From Pseudoblastomonas marina (GTDB lineage Bacteria; Pseudomonadota; Alphaproteobacteria; Sphingomonadales; Sphingomonadaceae), in NCBI RefSeq assembly GCF_014641655.1, contig NZ_BMID01000001.1, forward strand, positions 124,001-188,000: 64,000 nucleotides of DNA, in the 5' to 3' direction. The notes beneath the pieces are model-generated. The model was not told the DNA's origin. It searched no databases and was given only the letters and a program-made list of their open reading frames with translations. The number at the start of each line of letters is the position of its first letter. Within the stretch, counting starts at the first letter, position 1. A program made the position numbers and the translations under genes. This document shows positions 57,037-64,000 of the stretch, piece by piece.

Positions 57037-58200
57037 TTAGCGGTTCGCCAGCCGCCAGCTGGCCTCGACCCGAAGCAGGAAGGCAGGACGTGCGCTTTCG
57101 AGGCTCCGGCGCGCGAGCGCGTCGGCCGCACCGGTCATCGCCATTGCCTCGAGTGCGGCTTGCTGCGCCGACATCAACAGGCTCCGCGCGAGTGGCAACG
57201 CGCGCTGTTCGCGCACCAGCGGCGCGGCATCGAGCCGATAGAGCAAGGTCCGCAATTCCGCCGGAAACGATTGCGGGGCGCTCGCCAAGAGCGCGCGATT
57301 GCGGGCGAAGAGTTCGTCGGCCTCCGCCTCCTTTCCGCGCAGCGAAAGCACGCGCGCGGCCTGCGCGCGGGCGAGCAGCGAATTCACGTGTTCGGGCCCC
57401 ATTAGCTCGTCGTGCGCGTCGGTTGCGATCCGCAAGACGCCTTCGGCCCGCTCGAGGTCACCGATCTCGATCAACGACTGCCCCCAGGCGAGCGAGCAGG
57501 TCGCGACGCCCCAGGTTTCGCCCATCGTCCGGTACATCGCCACGCAGGTGTCGGCATAGAGTGACGCTGCCTCGTCATGGTCGCCGCGCGCGGCGGCGAG
57601 CGCGGCTTCGGTGCTCCTGACCGAGATCGCGAACGGGTTCTGCCGCCATTCGCCGTCCGCGATGAAGGCGAGCACCGGGGCTAAATAGGCCTCGGCCTCG
57701 TCGAGCCGGCCCAGGCCGAGCATCAGCACAGCAAGGTGGCCGAGCGCGCTCATCTCGATCATCGCGTCGAGCCCGGCAGAGCGCTCGACCACGAGCCGCA
57801 GGCGATCCTCCGCCGCCTTCGCCCGACCGATCCGCGCGAGGTAGAGCCCGTAGGTGCGGTGAAGGTGGATCGGGGTCTCGGCGACAGGCCCATGCTTCGC
57901 TTCGGCAACCGCGATCGCGCGCTCATATCGCGCGCCGACCTGTTCTGCATCGAGCAGCGCCTCGCCCGAGAGGGCGGCGGACAGGTTGAACGGTTCCTCG
58001 CATACCGTCTTGTCGGCCTCGATCCGCTCGCAGCGTTCGGCTTCGGCGTCGATCCGCGCGAGTAGCGCACGCAGCGTAGCGAGGTCGGGGGACTCGCCGG
58101 CCTCATCGATCGCGGCATATATCTCGGGCGGCATTTCCCAGCGCGCGACTTGGCCGGGCGTACCCGACGCGAGGGCCAGCGCGGCGAGCATCCCGATCAC
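57037..58200 (-). CDS. exported TPR-like repeat protein, paralogue 2
   Basis: A 387-residue protein with a signal-like start (MIGMLAALALASGTPGQ) and alpha-helical repeat character (LRALLARIDAEAERCER, RTYGLYLARIGRAKAAEDRL, GRLDEAEAYLAPVLAF, GDLERAEGVLRIATDAHDEL) ending ARPAFLLRVEASWRLANR. I infer TPR-like scaffolding. It is homologous by eye to the preceding gene product: same end (AFL-x-x-V-x-A-x-WRLA), same ERAIAVAEA/QRAIVLAER segment and matching FARNRALLASAP/FSDNRAALADAP. It overlaps the upstream gene as ATGA and ends convergent with the CDC48-like gene. Confidence 0.7.
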   Translation of the reverse strand: MIGMLAALALASGTPGQVARWEMPPEIYAAIDEAGESPDLATLRALLARIDAEAERCERIEADKTVCEEPFNLSAALSGEALLDAEQVGARYERAIAVAEAKHGPVAETPIHLHRTYGLYLARIGRAKAAEDRLRLVVERSAGLDAMIEMSALGHLAVLMLGLGRLDEAEAYLAPVLAFIADGEWRQNPFAISVRSTEAALAAARGDHDEAASLYADTCVAMYRTMGETWGVATCSLAWGQSLIEIGDLERAEGVLRIATDAHDELMGPEHVNSLLARAQAARVLSLRGKEAEADELFARNRALLASAPQSFPAELRTLLYRLDAAPLVREQRALPLARSLLMSAQQAALEAMAMTGAADALARRSLESARPAFLLRVEASWRLANR

Positions 58201-59441
58201 CGTGCGCCCGGGCCTTTCGCCAATCGCCAGTCTGCTGCGACGGTCGCGAGAAAGGCCGGCTGCGCCTTCTGCATGACCTTGCGCGCCTCGCCATCATATT
58301 CGGGGAAGCCGGCCATCGCAGTGAGGAATTCCTCGGTCGACCGGCGCAGCAGCGTGCGGGCTCGCGCCAGCTGCTTCGCATGGCGGAGGTAATGTGCCCC
58401 CTCCTCGAAATAGATCGGACCTCGCTGCGAGGCAGGCGTCGTCGGCGGGGCATCGGCCAGCGCGGCCCGGTTGTCGCTGAACAGGGCTTCCGCGCGCTGC
58501 TCGTCGCCCTCAATGCTCGCCGCCTTGGCGGCCATGCTGCGCGCATTAAGCGTCCAGAGATTCTTTGCCCCGAGTACGGCGGTGGACCGGGCGAGCGCGA
58601 CCTCGAAAAGCTTTCGGGCATCCGCGATCGTGCGGTACTCCATCGTCAGGATCCCGATGTCGAGCCAGCAGGTGAGTTCGGCCGTGCTGCCGGTCAGTTC
58701 GCGAACGAGAATTGGGCAGGCCTGTTCGTAGAGGCGGTCGGCCGTCGCGAAGTTGCCCGCCCGGTATTCGAGTTGGGCAAGATTGGCCAGGCCGACAACA
58801 TAATTGAGTCGTTCGCCGGGGCCCGCGGCCAGTGCGAGTTCGTTCGATCGTTCGAGCAGCGCGCGCGCCTCCCTGTATTTTCCCCTGCGCATCAGGAGTG
58901 ATCCCAGATCGCCCGTCGCCGCGATGAGATGCGGGCTGCGGATGCGCTCGCGGCGTTCGAGGACCAAGCGCTCGAGTGGTTCGGCCAGGTCGTCGCGTCC
59001 GATCGACTGGTAGTGCGTTGCCAAATGATCGATCAATTCGATCGTGAACTCGTCGCTGAGTGGGCCGTACAGGCGCTCTGCCAGCACGATCGCCCGCTGG
59101 AAGCGCCGCTGGATTTGCGCCGGTGTCTCCAGTGTCCGCGCCGAAAGGGCTGCGGCATAGAAGATCAGGTCCTGGCACGGTTCGAGATCGCGATGACGCG
59201 CCGAACACTTGGCAATCTCGCTGTCGACATCGGCGAGCAGCACGGTGAGTTCGGCCAGCATGTAGGTGTCCGACATCACCAGGATCCGCTGCGAGAGCGC
59301 GCGGTCGATCGGCCATCGATCCTTCGCCACCGCCGACGTCGGCGCGGAGAGCAACGAGAACAGGAGGAAGAGGCCGCACAGGAGCGTTCGGACGGTCGTC
59401 GCACCGCCTCTCTGGAAGGGTCCTCCGGTGCTCCGGATCAG
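58197..59441 (-). CDS. exported TPR-like repeat protein, paralogue 1
   Basis: A helical repeat protein of about 414 residues, with a signal peptide: RTLLCGLFLLFSLLSAPTSA. The start is uncertain: no ATG, GTG or TTG precedes the signal; CTG at 59441, in a CTGA overlap with the MscS stop, is the only codon that fits. Repeats: QIQRRFQRAIVLAERLYGPL, LATHYQSIGRDDLAEPLERLV, GKYREARALLERSNELALA and ARKLFEVALARSTAVLG. Paralogous to the next gene. Envelope scaffold or sensor partner of the channel, inferred. Confidence 0.62.
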   Translation of the reverse strand: MIRSTGGPFQRGGATTVRTLLCGLFLLFSLLSAPTSAVAKDRWPIDRALSQRILVMSDTYMLAELTVLLADVDSEIAKCSARHRDLEPCQDLIFYAAALSARTLETPAQIQRRFQRAIVLAERLYGPLSDEFTIELIDHLATHYQSIGRDDLAEPLERLVLERRERIRSPHLIAATGDLGSLLMRRGKYREARALLERSNELALAAGPGERLNYVVGLANLAQLEYRAGNFATADRLYEQACPILVRELTGSTAELTCWLDIGILTMEYRTIADARKLFEVALARSTAVLGAKNLWTLNARSMAAKAASIEGDEQRAEALFSDNRAALADAPPTTPASQRGPIYFEEGAHYLRHAKQLARARTLLRRSTEEFLTAMAGFPEYDGEARKVMQKAQPAFLATVAADWRLAKGPGAR

Positions 59442-60526
59442 GGCTCTCCGGCCTTGGGGTGGCCGCGCGGCACTTCGAGCCGATGGCGGATCAGCGCGTC
59501 GGGCTGGTTGTTGCGGATCCAGTCGAGCATGTGCTCGCGCACCGCGCAACGCAGGTTCCAAAGATCGCCAATGGTCGCCGCGCTGACGGCGATGCGCAAT
59601 TCGATGCTTTCGGGATAAGCCTCGGTCATCAGCATGGCGGCGGTACGACCGTCCCACAGCTCGTGGCCTTCGACATAGCGCTCGAGCTCCGCGCGGATCG
59701 GGTCGACCTCGCTCGCCGGGTCGAGATGCAGGTAAACCGGCCCGGTCAGCATCTCGCTGCCGCGCGACCAGTTCTCGAAGCTCTGGTCGAAGAACTGAGC
59801 GGTCGGGACTACGATCAGCCGTTCGTCCCAAGTGCGTACGAGCACGAAGTTCATGCGGATCTCCTCGACCCGCCCGACATGTCCGTCGACCTTGACCATG
59901 TCGCCGATCCGGATCGGTTCGGTCAGCACCATCTGGATCCCCGCGATCAGCGATTTGAGCGCGGGCTGCGCGGCGGCGCCGACTGCGAGGGCGGCGAGAC
60001 CGGCCGAGGCCATCAGCGTGATGCCGATATCGCGCACCCCCGGGATCGACAGCAGCATCAGCCCGACGGTGATGAAGATGATGATTGCCGAGACCAGCCG
60101 CGAGATGATCGTCAGCCGGGTCCGGCGGCGGCGTGCCGCAATATCGAAGGCAATGTCGCCCCCGCCGCGCTCCTCGGCCGCATGGATCAGCGCGCGGAAC
60201 ACCGCGAGCACCATCCAGCCTACGATCAGCGGCATCACGAAGCCGGCGATCTTGTCCCACACCGTCTCGAGCATCGGCACTTCGCGCGCGACCAGTACCA
60301 GCGCCAGCGCGACCATCGCATAGCGCGATGGACGGGCGATGTTGCGCACCAGCACGTCGTCGCTCTCGCTTTCGCTCTGTTCGACGATCTTGCGCAGTCC
60401 CTTGAGGAGGATGCGATGGATGACCAGGGCGAGCAGGACCGCCAGCCCCGCCGCCAGCGCGGCCACGAGCCAGTCCTGGGTCTGGTCGGGCAGGAGCTCG
60501 AGCTGTTGGCGGATCGTCTGCATCAT
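59438..60526 (-). CDS. mechanosensitive ion channel, MscS family
   Basis: A 362-residue MscS-type channel with at least five hydrophobic helices (WLVAALAAGLAVLLALVIHRIL, YAMVALALVLVAREVP, FVMPLIVGWMVLAVFR, RLVSAIIIFITVGLMLLSIP and the pore helix ASAGLAALAVGAAAQPALKSLIAG), then the beta domain (EPIRIGDMVKVDGHVGRVEEIRMNFVLVRT) and a C-terminal alpha/beta cage. It would release osmolytes on hypo-osmotic shock. Leads the operon with the two helical-repeat proteins. The first Met pair makes the exact start ambiguous by one codon. Confidence 0.9.
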   Translation of the reverse strand: MMQTIRQQLELLPDQTQDWLVAALAAGLAVLLALVIHRILLKGLRKIVEQSESESDDVLVRNIARPSRYAMVALALVLVAREVPMLETVWDKIAGFVMPLIVGWMVLAVFRALIHAAEERGGGDIAFDIAARRRRTRLTIISRLVSAIIIFITVGLMLLSIPGVRDIGITLMASAGLAALAVGAAAQPALKSLIAGIQMVLTEPIRIGDMVKVDGHVGRVEEIRMNFVLVRTWDERLIVVPTAQFFDQSFENWSRGSEMLTGPVYLHLDPASEVDPIRAELERYVEGHELWDGRTAAMLMTEAYPESIELRIAVSAATIGDLWNLRCAVREHMLDWIRNNQPDALIRHRLEVPRGHPKAGEP

Positions 60527-60578
60527 GCCCGGGACCTAACGCGCAGGCCCGGCAATGCAACAGTCGGAACCTGTCGCG

Positions 60579-63395
60579 TCAATGCGCGTCGTCCCAGCTC
60601 GGCCCGATGCCGACCTCGATATCGAGCGGAACGTCGAGCGTGACGGCGGGCTCGGCGGCAGAGGACATGACGCGCGCTATGACCTTGCCCGCTTCCTCGG
60701 CCTGCGCCTCGGGGCATTCGAACACCAGTTCGTCGTGCACCTGCAACAGCATGCGCGTGTCGTGGAGGCCGGCCTCGCGCAGGGCCGGTACCATCCGCAC
60801 CATAGCGCGCTTTATGATGTCGGCGCTGGTGCCCTGAATCGGCGCGTTGACCGCGGCGCGCTCGGACCCGGCGCGTTCGTTCGGGTTCTTCGCATTGATC
60901 CGCGGGAACCACGTCTTGCGACCGAACAGGGTCTCCGAATAGCCATTCTCGCGCACGCTCTCGAGGGTGCGGACGATGAACTTCTGGATGCCCGGGAAGC
61001 GCGCGAAATAGGTGTCGATCAGCGCCTGTGCCTCGTCGGCCTCGATCTTGAGGCGACCTGCCAGGCCCCAGCGCGAGATGCCGTAGAGGATCGCGAAATT
61101 GATCGTCTTGGCCTTGGCGCGGTTGTCGCGATCGACGTTGCCGAACATTTCCTCGGCGGTGCGATTGTGGATGTCCTCGCCCGCCCGGAAGGCTTCCTTG
61201 AGCGGCGCGACGTCGGCCATGTGCGCGGCGAGCCGCAATTCGATCTGCGAATAGTCGGCGGCGAGGATGACATTGCCCTTTTCAGGCACGAAGGCGCGGC
61301 GGATCTGGCGCCCGATCTCGGTGCGGATCGGAATGTTCTGGAGGTTCGGATCGGTCGACGACAGGCGCCCGGTCTGCGCGCCGACGAGGCTGTAGCTCGT
61401 GTGCACCCGACCGGTATCGGGATTGATCGCCTCCTGCAGCGCGTCGGTGTAGGTCGATTTGAGCTTGGTCAGCTGGCGCCATTCGAGCACCTTGTCGGCG
61501 ATGTCCGCACCTTCGTTCGAGAGCCGTTCGAGGATCGTCTGATCGGTCGAATACTGCCCGCTCTTGCCCTTGCGCCCACCCTTGTAGCCGAGCTTGTCGA
61601 ACAGCACGTCGCCCAGCTGCTTGGGGCTGCCGACGGTGAACTCCCCGCCCGCGAGCCGATGGATTTCCTTTTCGAGCCCGGCGACGGTCTCGGCGAAGCT
61701 TTTCGACAGCTCGGCGAGCCGTTCGCGATCGACCCTGATGCCCTCGCGCTCCATGCCCGCGACCACCGGGATCAGCGGGCGATCGACGCGTTCGTAGATC
61801 CGCGTGCCGCCTTCCTCTGAGAGGCGTGGCTTGAGCAAGTGGTGGAGGCGCCAAGTCACGTCGGCATCCTCGGCGGCGTATTCGGTCGCCTTGTCGAGCG
61901 CGACCTCGCCGAAGGGGATGGCCTTCTTGCCCGTCCCGCAGACCTGCTTGTACGGAATGCATTCGTGGCCGAGATGGCGCTGCGCGAGCTCGTCCATCCC
62001 GTGTCCGCCGCCGATCCCTTCGCTCGCGCGCCCGGCGTCGAGATCGAAGCTGATCACCATCGTGTCGTCGAGCGGCGTGACATGGATGTCGTGCCGCGCG
62101 AGCACGTTGAGATCGTATTTCCCGTTATGCGCGATCTTGAGGACGGCATCGTCCTCGAGCAGCGGCTTCAACAGCGCGATCGCCTCGTCCATCGGGACTT
62201 GCTCGGGTTTTTCGTCGAACATGTCCGAACCGCCATGCGCGAGCGGGATGTAGCACGCCTCGTTGGGCCCGGTCGCGAGACTCACCCCGACCAGGTCGGC
62301 GCGCATCGCGTCGAGGCTCGAGGTCTCGGTGTCGAAGGCGACGAGGCGGGCGGATCGCGCGCGCGCGATCCATCGCTCGAGCGCTTCGATCGTCTGGACC
62401 GTTTCGAATTTCGACCGGTTGCATGCGGGCAGTTCGGGGAGCGGCTGGCGATCGCCCTCGCTCTCTTCGTTTGCCTGCGCGACCTCGCCCTGCGTCGCGG
62501 GCGCGGTTTCGAGCCGTTTGCGTAGCGAAGAAAAGCCGTGCGTCTCGAGGAATTCGCCGAGCGGTTCGGGCGGAATGCCGTCGAGCTTCATCTCGTCGAG
62601 CGGCTGGGGGAGGTCGCAATCCTCCTTGAGCGTGACCAGGACGCGGCTCAGCTCGGCCATGTCGCGCCCCTCGAGCAGGCGCTCCTTAAGCTTGGACTTT
62701 TTCATTTCGGGTGCCGCGTCGAGCGCCCCGGCGAGCGAGCCGTGCTCGGCGATCAGCTTCGATGCGGTCTTGGGCCCGATCCCGTAGATTCCGGGAATGT
62801 TGTCGACGCTGTCGCCCATGAGTGCGAGCACGTCGCCGACCTTTCCGGGCGGGACGCCGAATTTTTCCTCGACCTCCGCGGGGCCGATTCGCGCGTTCTT
62901 CATCGTGTCGAGCATGTCGATCGTGCCGCCGTGCTCGTCGCCGACCAACTGCATCAGGTCCTTGTCCGAACTGACGATGGTGACGTTCCAGCCCTGTTTC
63001 GCGGCGGCCACGGCATAGCTCGCGATGAGGTCGTCTGCCTCGAGGCCCTGCTCCTCGATGCAGGGCAGCGAAAAGGCCCGCGTGGCATCGCGAATCAACG
63101 GGAATTGCGGGCGCAGGTCCTCGGGCGGTTCGGGCCGGTTGGCCTTGTATTCGGCGTAGATCTCGTTGCGGAAGCTCTGCGAATCCTTGTCGAGGATCAC
63201 CGCGAGATGCGTCGGACCGTCTTCCTTGTCGAGCTGGTCGGCGAGCTTCCACAGCATCGTCGTGTATCCGTAGACCGCGCCCACCGGCGTGCCCTCCGGA
63301 TTGGTCAGCGGCGGAAGGCGATGATAGGCGCGAAAGATGTAGGACGAGCCGTCCACGAGATAGAGGTGCTGCTGCGCTTGATCACTGTCTGGCAT
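60579..63395 (-). CDS. polA: DNA polymerase I
   Basis: A 938-residue Pol I that fills repair gaps and removes RNA primers. Three domains: N-terminal 5'-nuclease (LYLVDGSSYIFRAYH, GLEADDLIASYA), a 3'-5' exonuclease (about 380-560) whose carboxylates seem intact (VAFDTETSSL, HNGKYDLNVL, YAAEDADVTW), and the polymerase (from about 620) with motif A AADYSQIELRLAAH, O-helix RDNRAKAKTINFAILYG and motif C LQVHDELVFE. So proofreading appears active, unlike in some Pol I. The ATG at 63395 (MPDSDQAQQHL) is chosen; the frame runs 47 codons upstream without similarity. Confidence 0.97.
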   Translation of the reverse strand: MPDSDQAQQHLYLVDGSSYIFRAYHRLPPLTNPEGTPVGAVYGYTTMLWKLADQLDKEDGPTHLAVILDKDSQSFRNEIYAEYKANRPEPPEDLRPQFPLIRDATRAFSLPCIEEQGLEADDLIASYAVAAAKQGWNVTIVSSDKDLMQLVGDEHGGTIDMLDTMKNARIGPAEVEEKFGVPPGKVGDVLALMGDSVDNIPGIYGIGPKTASKLIAEHGSLAGALDAAPEMKKSKLKERLLEGRDMAELSRVLVTLKEDCDLPQPLDEMKLDGIPPEPLGEFLETHGFSSLRKRLETAPATQGEVAQANEESEGDRQPLPELPACNRSKFETVQTIEALERWIARARSARLVAFDTETSSLDAMRADLVGVSLATGPNEACYIPLAHGGSDMFDEKPEQVPMDEAIALLKPLLEDDAVLKIAHNGKYDLNVLARHDIHVTPLDDTMVISFDLDAGRASEGIGGGHGMDELAQRHLGHECIPYKQVCGTGKKAIPFGEVALDKATEYAAEDADVTWRLHHLLKPRLSEEGGTRIYERVDRPLIPVVAGMEREGIRVDRERLAELSKSFAETVAGLEKEIHRLAGGEFTVGSPKQLGDVLFDKLGYKGGRKGKSGQYSTDQTILERLSNEGADIADKVLEWRQLTKLKSTYTDALQEAINPDTGRVHTSYSLVGAQTGRLSSTDPNLQNIPIRTEIGRQIRRAFVPEKGNVILAADYSQIELRLAAHMADVAPLKEAFRAGEDIHNRTAEEMFGNVDRDNRAKAKTINFAILYGISRWGLAGRLKIEADEAQALIDTYFARFPGIQKFIVRTLESVRENGYSETLFGRKTWFPRINAKNPNERAGSERAAVNAPIQGTSADIIKRAMVRMVPALREAGLHDTRMLLQVHDELVFECPEAQAEEAGKVIARVMSSAAEPAVTLDVPLDIEVGIGPSWDDAH

Positions 63396-63554
63396 GCGGG
63401 CAGTGCTAGCAGCGGTCGCGCGGTTCGTCGCGCGCGAAATGTGGCCTGTCCGCAGCCGCTTTGCGAAGGTTGCGCCCGCTCGCCAGACGCCGCAATTTTG
63501 CAAGGCTCCATCCGTATCGGGCGACCGATGTCGCAATTATGACGAAAATAGGGC

Positions 63555-63583
63555 TTGCGTCGCCACATTCCCGCCACTATTTA
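63555..63583 (+). promoter_or_regulatory. candidate promoter for the small lipoprotein
   Basis: TTGCGT (63555-63560), 17-base spacer, TATTTA (63578-63583). The -35 matches TTGACA at 3 of 6 and the -10 matches TATAAT at 4 of 6, spacing ideal. A start near 63590 gives an 80-base leader. The rest of the 275-base gap from polA shows nothing recognisable. Confidence 0.4.
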
Positions 63584-63670
63584 AGACCGCGAAGCCGCTG
63601 CCCGATCGGCGCGGCCTCCCATTGGGGGCTGACCCTCGATGGAAGTCCACAGACTGCAAGGAATATCATT

Positions 63671-63919
63671 ATGCGTAAGCTCGTTCTCGTCGCCGCCGCC
63701 GGCGCCGCTCTCTCGCTCGCCGCTTGCTCGGAGCAGACCGAAGACGCCGCCGCGACCACCGCTGACGAAGCCGCCGAAGACACCGCCGAAAACCTCGACG
63801 CGACCGGCGAAGCCATCGAAGCCGGTGCCGAAGAAGTCGCCGCCGAAACCGACGAAGCTGCCGCTGAAGTCGAAGCCGAAGTCGAAGGCGAAACCGAAGC
63901 CGAAGCTCAGGCCGACTAA
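63671..63919 (+). CDS. acidic Ala/Glu-rich lipoprotein
   Basis: An 82-residue lipoprotein: signal RKLVLVAAAGAALSLAAC with lipobox LAAC (Cys at 19), then a mature tail made only of Ala, Glu, Asp, Thr and a few others (ATTADEAAEDTAEN, AAETDEAAAEVEAEVEGE). Likely an extended helix or disordered acidic brush on the envelope; function unknown. AAGGA lies 8 bases upstream of the ATG. Repetitive codons (GAA GCC) dominate. A terminator follows; the gene is monocistronic in this window. Confidence 0.78.
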   Translation: MRKLVLVAAAGAALSLAACSEQTEDAAATTADEAAEDTAENLDATGEAIEAGAEEVAAETDEAAAEVEAEVEGETEAEAQAD

Positions 63920-63942
63920 GCTTCGTTTCGATACGAACAGAG

Positions 63943-63973
63943 AAGGGCGCGCCATTGCGGCGCGCCCTTTTTT
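63943..63973 (+). terminator. intrinsic terminator after the lipoprotein gene
   Basis: AAGGGCGCGCC (63943-63953), loop ATTGC, GGCGCGCCCTT (63959-63969), then T to 63973. The 11-bp perfect stem and six Ts form a strong plus-strand terminator, 24 bases after the stop. Confidence 0.88.
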
Positions 63974-64000
63974 GTGTGCGAAATGCCGGTGGGCCGGTTC

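Overview
The window is 64 kb of a GC-rich (roughly two thirds GC by eye) alphaproteobacterial chromosome, most likely Sphingomonadales and probably family Erythrobacteraceae. The basis is the gene content: GapR (DUF2312), a DUF4167 protein, a PduO-type cobalamin adenosyltransferase, GluQRS, an lptB-rpoN pair, yebC-ruvC-ruvA-ruvB, a Zur-like Fur protein, a TonB-dependent receptor and a bacterial CDC48-type AAA ATPase. Coding density is very high. Many neighbours overlap by 4 bases (ATGA, GTGA, TTGA and, unusually, CTGA). I see no tRNA, rRNA, CRISPR array, insertion sequence or prophage.

Layout. 1-8 kb: end of an NnrU-family gene, then a minus-strand block with dxs, a zur-like gene, msrA (overlapping an overlooked 40-residue membrane ORF), purH, a heparinase II/III protein and rpe. 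8-19.4 kb: a secreted DUF2141 protein, acyl-CoA dehydrogenase and MaoC hydratase, a membrane diguanylate cyclase, alanine dehydrogenase, a secreted DUF305-LVIVD fusion, ftsK, a thiamine-phosphate-synthase-like gene and a YggS-type PLP protein. 19.4-25 kb: TonB receptor, pyruvate kinase, gapR and a CPBP protease. 25-31 kb: yebC-ruvC-ruvA-ruvB, interrupted between ruvA and ruvB by a GFA protein, a secreted DsrE protein and an AT-rich orphan; then a PEP-CTERM protein with a long Ser/Thr/Gly tract. 31-43 kb: acnA coupled to a 2OG-Fe(II) hydroxylase, hbd, PduO, a HIG1-like protein, gluQ, an HNH endonuclease, rpoN-lptB, a BON-MscS channel operon and ppa. 43.5-50.5 kb: hisS-prfA-prmC, a structured leader and DUF4167, lnt and metK. 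50.5-54.4 kb: a minus-strand CoA-transferase operon in which scoA and scoB are separated by two lipoprotein genes. 54.4-64 kb: a putative small RNA, the CDC48-like ATPase, an MscS channel operon with two paralogous repeat proteins, polA and a small lipoprotein.

Most genes are housekeeping: isoprenoid precursors (dxs), purines (purH), pentose phosphates (rpe), TCA and acyl-CoA metabolism (acnA, hbd, scoAB, acyl-CoA dehydrogenase, MaoC), DNA repair (ruvABC, polA), translation (hisS, prfA, prmC, gluQ), the envelope (lnt, lptB, ftsK, MscS) and SAM supply (metK).

The least explained signals are: (1) an orphan promoter plus UUCG-loop terminator at 54470-54566 that would make a ~60-nt RNA with an anti-Shine-Dalgarno stretch; (2) the 216-base leader of the DUF4167 gene, with two interleaved perfect inverted repeats (pseudoknot or bistable switch) and three GGATACC heptamers spaced exactly 41 bases apart; (3) the split scoA/scoB operon with two lipoproteins; (4) the MscS operon with tandem paralogous secreted proteins; (5) a sharp GC drop in the last 240 bases of hisS. 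All are read by eye; no alignment, folding or database search was run.
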